Part shown: one piece after another, positions 51,048 through 55,695 of the stretch | How the letters are laid out: each line of letters opens with the position of its first letter | Position numbering within the stretch: the first letter of the stretch is position 1 | Origin: Pseudomonadota bacterium | Lineage (GTDB): Bacteria > Myxococcota_A > UBA796 > GCA-2862545 | NCBI GenBank assembly: GCA_947475315.1 | Contig: CANJMY010000014.1 | Coordinates: 1-55,695, forward strand | DNA length: 55,695 nucleotides | Direction of reading: 5' to 3' | The notes under the pieces: generated by a model | Databases searched by the model: none | What the model saw: the letters and a program-made list of their open reading frames with translations, nothing else | What the model was told of the DNA's origin: nothing | Made by a program: the position numbers and the translations under genes

Positions 51048-52775
51048 ATGGTCATCCCCCGTTCGGCAACCAGGTTCTTGGCGTGGACGGCCCTCGCCGC
51101 TACGCTCGGCACGGCAAGCATCAGCCGCGCCGAGGACCCCCCCGCCGCGGCTCCCGTGGCGACTGAGGCCGCGCCTGCGGCCGCGACCGACCCGGCGGCG
51201 GCTCCGGCCGATCCCGCGGCGGCGCCTGCACCCGACGTGGACGCTGCGGCGCCCGTGGTCGATGAGGCGATGACCAAGTTGCAGACCATGGCGGACAAGG
51301 CCGCGGCCGACTCCTCCGAGGCCATCCTGAGCATCAACGTGATGTGGATGCTGCTCGCGGGCTTCCTCGTGTTCTTCATGCAGGCCGGCTTCGCGCTCGT
51401 TGAGGCGGGCTTCACGCGCGCCAAGAGCGTCGCGCACACCATGATGATGAACATGATGGTCTTCTGCATCGGCGCCATCGGGTACTACCTGACCGGCTTC
51501 GCCTTCATGTTCGGCGGCGTGAACCACACGTACGAGGCGGTCAACGGCCTCGACGCGTGGGCTTACTCGCCCATCACCCTAGGCGACTGGACCGGCCTGC
51601 TGGACCACGAGCTGGTCATCGGCGGCCACGGCATCATGGGCCTGTCGGGCTTCTGCCTCGCCGGCCTGTCCGCCAACTTCGGCGTCCTGGCCTTCTTCCT
51701 CTTCCAGATGGTGTTCATGGACACCGCCGCGACCATCCCCACGGGTTCCATGGCCGAGCGCCTGAACTTCAAGGGCTTCATCGCGATGAGCCTCTGGGTG
51801 TCGATGTTCATCTACCCGATCGTCGCGGGCTGGATCTGGGGCGGCGGCTGGCTCGCCAACCTCGGCCGCAGCATGGGCCTCGGCAACGGCGCGGTGGACT
51901 TCGCGGGCTCGGGCCCCGTCCACATGATCGGCGGCGCCACCGCGCTCGCCGGCGCCGTCGTCATCGGCCCGCGCATCGGCAAGTTCAACGCCGACGGCAC
52001 GGCCAACGCCATCCCCGGCCACAACATCCCGATGGGCATCCTGGGCACCATCATCCTGTTCTTCGGCTGGTTCGGCTTCAACCCGGGCTCTTCGCTCGGC
52101 TTCACCGGCCCCTTCCACAACCTCGCGGTCCTCGCCGCGGTCAACACCCTCCTCGCCGGCGCCGCGGGCGGCATCTCGGCCATGACCTACATGTGGGTCT
52201 TCGGCCCCAGCAAGAAGCCGGATCCCGGCATGTCGGTCAACGGCCTGCTCGCCGGTCTGGTCGCCATCACCGCGCCCTGCGCCTTCGTGGACACCTGGGC
52301 TGCGGTCGTCATCGGCCTCATCGCCGGCGTTCTGGTCTGCTTCGCCAGCTTCGCCCTTGAGAAGATGCAGATCGACGACCCCGTCGGTGCCGTCCCGGTG
52401 CACATGGTGAACGGTTGCTTCGGCGTCCTCGCCGTCGGCATCTTCGCGAACGGCAACCCGGACACGGCCGCCTGGAACGGCGTCGCCACCCCCGTCACCG
52501 GCCTGATCTACGGCGGTGTCGGCCAGTTCCTGGCCCAGCTCGCCGAGGCCGGCACGGTCGCCATCGTCGTCACGAGCACCAGCTACGTGTTCTACAAGAT
52601 GGTCGACGCCATGGGCTGGCTGCGCTCCGCCCCTGAGGACGAGCTCGCCGGTCTGGACATGCCCGAGATGGGCGCTCCTGGCTACACCACGGACGACGTC
52701 GTGATGCACGGCAGCGGCTCGGGCAGCCGGTTCCGCGGCGCGATCAGCCCGATCAAGAAGCTCGCCTCCAAGTAG
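51048..52775 (+). CDS. amt: Ammonium transporter (Amt family) with Ala/Pro-rich N-terminal extension
   Basis: An ammonium channel/transporter of 575 residues. Signal-like N-terminus (LAWTALAATLGTASISRAE) is followed by ~65 residues of Ala/Pro/Asp before the eleven-helix core starts near SINVMWMLLAGFLVFFMQAGF. Conserved pore features: SGPVHMIGGA and VPVHMVNGCFG carry the two channel histidines, and DTAATIPTGSMAERLNF is a family signature. The C-terminal tail is long (GAPGYTTDDVVMHG...). The extension makes it longer than E. coli AmtB. GGAGG is four bases before the ATG. The PII gene glnK follows 72 bases later. Confidence 0.95.
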   Translation: MVIPRSATRFLAWTALAATLGTASISRAEDPPAAAPVATEAAPAAATDPAAAPADPAAAPAPDVDAAAPVVDEAMTKLQTMADKAAADSSEAILSINVMWMLLAGFLVFFMQAGFALVEAGFTRAKSVAHTMMMNMMVFCIGAIGYYLTGFAFMFGGVNHTYEAVNGLDAWAYSPITLGDWTGLLDHELVIGGHGIMGLSGFCLAGLSANFGVLAFFLFQMVFMDTAATIPTGSMAERLNFKGFIAMSLWVSMFIYPIVAGWIWGGGWLANLGRSMGLGNGAVDFAGSGPVHMIGGATALAGAVVIGPRIGKFNADGTANAIPGHNIPMGILGTIILFFGWFGFNPGSSLGFTGPFHNLAVLAAVNTLLAGAAGGISAMTYMWVFGPSKKPDPGMSVNGLLAGLVAITAPCAFVDTWAAVVIGLIAGVLVCFASFALEKMQIDDPVGAVPVHMVNGCFGVLAVGIFANGNPDTAAWNGVATPVTGLIYGGVGQFLAQLAEAGTVAIVVTSTSYVFYKMVDAMGWLRSAPEDELAGLDMPEMGAPGYTTDDVVMHGSGSGSRFRGAISPIKKLASK

Positions 52776-52847
52776 CGTCCCCGTGACCTGGGGGAGCCGC
52801 CGGGCCCTCGGGTCTTCACGACTCAACAATCCCATTCCGAGGTTTCC

Positions 52848-53225
52848 ATGACCAAGAAGATCGAGGCGATCATCCGCGAGGAGGCGCTGCAGGATGTGAA
52901 GGACGCGCTCCGTGAGCTGGGCATCGTCGGCATGAACGTGCACGAGGTCCACGGCCACGGTCGCCAGGGCGGCATTGAGCTGACTTGGCGTGGCACGGCC
53001 TACCAGATGGACCTGCTCCCCAAGATCCAGGTGAACGTCATCCTGTCGGACCACAACGTGACCGCCGTGTGTGACGCGATCGCCAAGGCCGCCCGCTCGG
53101 GCAAGGCCGGCGACGGCCTGATCATCGTGCTGCCGATCGACGACGTCGTTCGCATCCGCACGGGCGAGCACGGCCGCGACGCGCTCAGCTACAAGGGCGA
53201 CATCGACGAGATGAAGGCCGGCTGA
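52848..53225 (+). CDS. glnK: PII nitrogen regulatory protein (GlnK/GlnB)
   Basis: A 125-residue trimeric signal protein that reads ATP, ADP and 2-oxoglutarate and blocks Amt under ammonium excess. The T-loop has RGTAY, so the uridylylation Tyr is kept (Tyr52, equivalent to Tyr51 of E. coli). The preceding position is Trp instead of Tyr (ELTWRGTAY), and GRQGGIEL replaces GRQKGHTEL. The B-loop KAARSGKAGDGLIIVLPIDDVVRIRTGE is standard. GAGG lies five bases before the ATG. It is downstream of amt, as expected. No uridylyltransferase gene is in view. Confidence 0.95.
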   Translation: MTKKIEAIIREEALQDVKDALRELGIVGMNVHEVHGHGRQGGIELTWRGTAYQMDLLPKIQVNVILSDHNVTAVCDAIAKAARSGKAGDGLIIVLPIDDVVRIRTGEHGRDALSYKGDIDEMKAG

Positions 53226-53243
53226 TCCACCGCCGTCCCGCTC

Positions 53244-53283
53244 GGGCCGCAGGCGCACTCCGCCTGCGGCCCGTTTTGTTTGG
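53244..53283 (+). terminator. Rho-independent terminator after glnK
   Basis: A 12-bp stem GGGCCGCAGGCG / CGCCTGCGGCCC with a CACTC loop, followed at once by GTTTTGTTT. This is a textbook intrinsic terminator 18 bases after the glnK stop, ending the amt-glnK operon. Confidence 0.9.
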
Positions 53284-53396
53284 GGGAGGCCGTAGCGCGT
53301 TGTCTCCTTTGCCTGTCCCGGTTGCCTCCGACGCGCGCGCGTGTTGTGTTTGACGGGTCGCGGTGGAACCGTTCGCCGCACTTCCTGTTCGCAGGC

Positions 53397-53425
53397 TTGA
53401 CCTGCCCCCCATCCCTTTCCAATTT
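53397..53425 (+). promoter_or_regulatory. Candidate sigma-70 promoter for RNase G
   Basis: TTGACC (53397-53402), a 17-base spacer and CAATTT (53420-53425) fit a housekeeping promoter. It lies ~90 bases before the rng start. Transcription would begin near 53432, ahead of the GGAGG at 53443. Confidence 0.5.
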
Positions 53426-53452
53426 CATTCACGCCCCACCCTGGAGGACCGG

Positions 53453-53632
53453 TTGAACGACGCGATGCTCGCCTCGATCCCGTCCAACGCGGCTGTGGCG
53501 TGGGGAGATCTCCGTGTCCACCGAAATCATTTGCAACAGCACGGGTCGCGAGACCCGAGTGGCGCTGATGGAGGCCGGCCGTGTGGCCGAGCTCCACATC
53601 GACCGGGGCGACGACCGCGGGTTTGTCGGTAA
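53453..53632 (+). other. Possible upstream ORF overlapping rng
   Basis: A TTG start with GGAGG five bases upstream opens a 59-codon frame in another reading frame that runs ~120 bases into rng. Its translation is Arg/Pro-rich and shadow-like after the first ~16 codons. It may be a leader that affects rng translation, or chance. Confidence 0.25.
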
Positions 53633-55025
53633 CGTCTACCTGGGCAAGGTTGTCCGCGTGCTCCCGGGCATGCAGGCGGCCTTTGTTGACGTAGGCCTGG
53701 AGCGCGCCGCGTTCCTCTACGTCGGCGACATCTACCCCGAGTTCCTCAAGATGCATGAGGGTGAGTCGGGAGAAGATGAGGGTATTCCTGCGTTCCAGCG
53801 TGGCCAGGGTCGCGCCGGCCAGCCCCCGATCCAGGACCTGCTGACCGAAGGCCAGCAGATCGTGGTGCAGATCGCCAAGGACCCCATCGGCACCAAGGGC
53901 GCGCGCCTGACGACGCACCTGGCGCTGCCGGGCCGCTACTTGGTGTTCATGCCCACGGTCGAGCACGTCGGCATCTCCCGCCGCATCGAGCGCGACCGCG
54001 AGCGCCGCCGCCTGCGCGAGTTCGTCGACAAGCACCGCCCCAAGGGCGCGGGCTTCATCGTCCGCACGGTCTGCGAGGGCAAGTCCACCGAGGCGCTCAA
54101 GCGCGACATGGACTACCTCACCAAGACCTGGGAGAAGATCCAGGAGATCAGCCAGACCGCCAAGGCCCCAGCACCCCTGCACTCCGAGTCCGGCCTCATC
54201 GTCCGCGCCGCCCGCGACCTGCTCGACGACGACGTCACGCGCCTAGTCATCGACGACAAGGACGTGCACGACCAGGTGAAGGGCTTCGTCCAGGAGCTCA
54301 TGCCTGAGCTCGCCGACCGCGTGCAGCTCTACCGCGGCGCCGAGCCCATCTTCGACACCTACGGCGTGGAAGGCGCCCTGGTGAAGAGCCTTGGCCGCAA
54401 GGTCTGGCTCAAGAGCGGCGGCTACCTGGTCATCGACCAGACCGAGGCCCTGCTCTCGATCGACGTCAACTCGGGCAAGTTCGTCGGCACCTCGTCGCTG
54501 GAAGAGACCACCCTGCGCATCAACCTGGAGGCCGTCGAAGAGATCGTCTACCAGCTCCGCCTGCGCAACATGGGCGGCATCATCATCATCGACTTCATCG
54601 ACATGGAGAAGGCCGGCAACCGCGAGAAGGTCCACAAGTCGCTGGAGGAGGCCCTCCGCAAGGACCGCGCCCGCACCAACGTCCTGGCCATCTCCGAGCT
54701 CGGCCTGGTCGAGATGACCCGCAAGCGCGTCCAGGAGGGCCTGGACCGCTACCTGCACGAGGAGTGCACCGTCTGTCATGGCTCGGGCACCGTCCGTAGC
54801 CGCGCGACGCAGGTGTTTGAGATCCTGCGTTCGGTCAAGCGCGAGCACGCTCGGGAGCGGACGGCGCGGGTGCTGTACGTGAACTGCCCGCCGACGGTCG
54901 CGGACCTCATGTATGGGGCGCACTACGAGGACTTGCTCGACCTGGAGAAGCAGCTGGAGCGGCAGGTGGTGGTGAGGCCGATGGCGCACTTCCGGCCGGA
55001 TCAGTTCGAGGTTTATGCTCGGTAG
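53514..55025 (+). CDS. rng: Ribonuclease G
   Basis: An endoribonuclease of the RNase E/G family, processing 16S rRNA 5' ends and cleaving mRNAs. The 503-residue product matches E. coli RNase G end to end: an S1 domain (RGFVGNVYLGKVVRVLPGMQAAFVDVG), the KDPIGTKGARLTTHL stretch, and the catalytic DNase I-like part. Catalytic Asp residues lie in LLSIDVNSG and GGIIIIDFIDM, and the zinc-link in CTVCHGSGTV near residue 417. The RNase E C-terminal scaffold is absent. GTG 53514 is preferred because an in-frame stop lies upstream and the product begins like other RNase G proteins; its Shine-Dalgarno (GGGGAG) is weak. Confidence 0.95.
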   Translation: MSTEIICNSTGRETRVALMEAGRVAELHIDRGDDRGFVGNVYLGKVVRVLPGMQAAFVDVGLERAAFLYVGDIYPEFLKMHEGESGEDEGIPAFQRGQGRAGQPPIQDLLTEGQQIVVQIAKDPIGTKGARLTTHLALPGRYLVFMPTVEHVGISRRIERDRERRRLREFVDKHRPKGAGFIVRTVCEGKSTEALKRDMDYLTKTWEKIQEISQTAKAPAPLHSESGLIVRAARDLLDDDVTRLVIDDKDVHDQVKGFVQELMPELADRVQLYRGAEPIFDTYGVEGALVKSLGRKVWLKSGGYLVIDQTEALLSIDVNSGKFVGTSSLEETTLRINLEAVEEIVYQLRLRNMGGIIIIDFIDMEKAGNREKVHKSLEEALRKDRARTNVLAISELGLVEMTRKRVQEGLDRYLHEECTVCHGSGTVRSRATQVFEILRSVKREHARERTARVLYVNCPPTVADLMYGAHYEDLLDLEKQLERQVVVRPMAHFRPDQFEVYAR

Positions 55026-55107
55026 GGCCTCGCTCAAGGGCTTTTGCTACGCGGAGCCTTCGGCGGGCTTCGGGCTTCGGGCTTCGGTCAACTGAAAGCG
55101 CACCGAA

Positions 55108-55190
55108 GCTTCGGCCTTCGGCGAACGGCCATGGCGCTTCGGCCTTCGGCGAACGGGCAGAGGGCTGGCGCTTCGGCCTTCGGCGATCGC
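55108..55190. repeat. Three copies of a GCTTCGGCCTTCGGCGA unit
   Basis: Copies begin at 55108, 55136 and 55170, with unequal spacing (28 and 34 bases). They are preceded by GGCTTCGGGCTTCGG at 55065-55086. Each contains CTTCGG, able to form UUCG tetraloop mini-hairpins. Seen directly. Confidence 0.8.
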
Positions 55191-55477
55191 CTCGCCGGCG
55201 GGGCGGAGCCCCAGGCAGCGGGACCACCGGCGCGCCGGGGTCGCCGTGCGCGCGCAGACACCGGGCCTGAATCGCCGGGGCTCCGTGCGGACGGGCCTAC
55301 AACGGCCCGCCCCCACGGACCCCGTCGCGGCCCGGCGCCCGCGCGCGCCCGGCGACGAGCGCACCGACGGTCCCTCGTCGGAGGGGCCAGGAGTGGGTGG
55401 GGGTAGGGCGCCGACGCGGGTAGCGGCGTCGGTCCCGGGGGCGTTGCGTGAGCTGAGCCATGGTGCGCCTCGAGCAG

Positions 55478-55560
55478 CCCGTCCTGCCCGTCCTGCCCGT
55501 CCTGCCCGTGCTGCCCGTGCTGCCCGCTGCCCGTGCCGCACGTGCCGCACGTGCCGCCCG
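55478..55560. repeat. 9-nt tandem repeats (CTGCCCGTC/G and CACGTGCCG-like)
   Basis: CTGCCCGTC repeats, shading into CTGCCCGTG and then GTGCCGCAC units. The period of nine equals three codons: Leu-Pro-Val on the plus strand or Gly-Arg/Ser-Thr on the minus strand. Confidence 0.75.
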
Positions 55561-55695
55561 CGCCGCCACGTCCGCACCCCCGACGCCGTCCGCTCGCGGC
55601 ACACTGCCGGTGCTGCCCACGCTGTCCGGCACGCCCGCACCGCCGGGGCTGCCCGGGCGCCCGACACCGCCCACACCACCACCCAACCCCCGTAC

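Larger units (their letters stand above)
55026..55695. other. 670 bases without a convincing gene
   Basis: After rng the sequence holds UUCG-type repeats (55058-55190), a Pro/Arg-rich stretch, and 9-nt tandem repeats (55478-55560). Two frames run to the edge: a plus frame from ATG 55460 (MVRLEQPVLPVLP...) and a minus frame with Gly-X-Thr triplets. Neither has a good ribosome-binding site or a known domain, so a partial gene at the edge cannot be confirmed or excluded. Confidence 0.5.

Noticed and set aside
51579-54182. An 867-codon minus frame
   Set aside because: Antisense to amt, glnK and rng, with shadow-type composition.
55108-55560. Possible CRISPR array at the right end
   Set aside because: Units are too short, differ in spacing and have no spacer/repeat regularity.

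Overview
The window is 55.7 kb of GC-rich bacterial chromosome carrying housekeeping and cell-surface genes and no mobile element. The best guess for the source is a Myxococcota-like (former deltaproteobacterial) organism. The evidence is secreted proteins built from Asp-rich DCDD/VCDGVDQDCDG (MopE-type) repeats, Asp-Thr (DTDTD) linkers in lipoproteins, a C-terminal Cys/hydrophobic/Arg sorting-like tail, two glycine-rich RRM proteins, an HTTM protein and strong GC bias at third codon positions. It encodes MinCDE, which Myxococcus xanthus lacks (it uses PomXYZ), so a non-Myxococcus lineage or an uncultured relative is more likely. Many genes start with GTG or TTG, placed 4-5 nt after a GGAGG.

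Layout. 1-6.1 kb: the end of a GMC oxidoreductase, cysC, plsX overlapping an AI-2E family transporter, an RGG-rich RRM protein with a structured leader, and an App1-like HAD phosphatase. 6.2-11.1 kb: a tightly overlapping operon of biotin carboxylase, GcdA-like carboxyltransferase, biotin carrier protein and NhaD-like cation antiporter. 11.1-16.6 kb: an RsmJ-like methyltransferase, a ferritin-like lipoprotein, fadH with cob(I)alamin adenosyltransferase, an unknown winged-helix-like gene and tRNA-Leu(CAA). 16.6-20.0 kb: a DnaQ-like exonuclease and a beta-helix/MopE surface protein. 20.1-24.6 kb: minC-minD-minE followed without a real gap by a polytopic membrane protein, a small anchored periplasmic protein and a metallophosphoesterase. 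24.9-30.3 kb: an envelope protein, glutaredoxin, a lipoprotein, an RlmI-like methyltransferase, a NarL-type regulator, a secreted HMA protein and a TonB-like protein. 30.3-35.8 kb: a minus-strand operon (HTTM partner, HTTM protein, ArnA-decarboxylase/aminotransferase fusion, ArnC-like glycosyltransferase, PhyH dioxygenase). 35.9-46.3 kb: an ABC-F protein, a MopE-type lipoprotein and a 2,490-residue lipoprotein with eleven lamin-tail-like domains. 46.4-55.0 kb: a divergent sigma-70 factor, a second RRM protein, a DUF1275 protein, an orphan methyltransferase, a sigma-54-preceded amt-glnK pair with a textbook terminator, and RNase G. The last 670 bases hold UUCG-type and 9-nt repeats without a convincing gene.

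How genes fit together. The carboxylase operon, cob(I)alamin adenosyltransferase and FadH together suggest propionyl-CoA/unsaturated fatty-acid oxidation with AdoCbl-dependent methylmalonyl-CoA metabolism, but the substrate is inferred. The Arn-like operon looks like a compact, formylation-free way to make and transfer a 4-amino-4-deoxy pentose to a polyprenyl lipid. This is the strongest candidate for an undescribed system. The biotin-enzyme/antiporter operon, the Min operon extension and the switch-like leader of the first RRM gene are the next most interesting.
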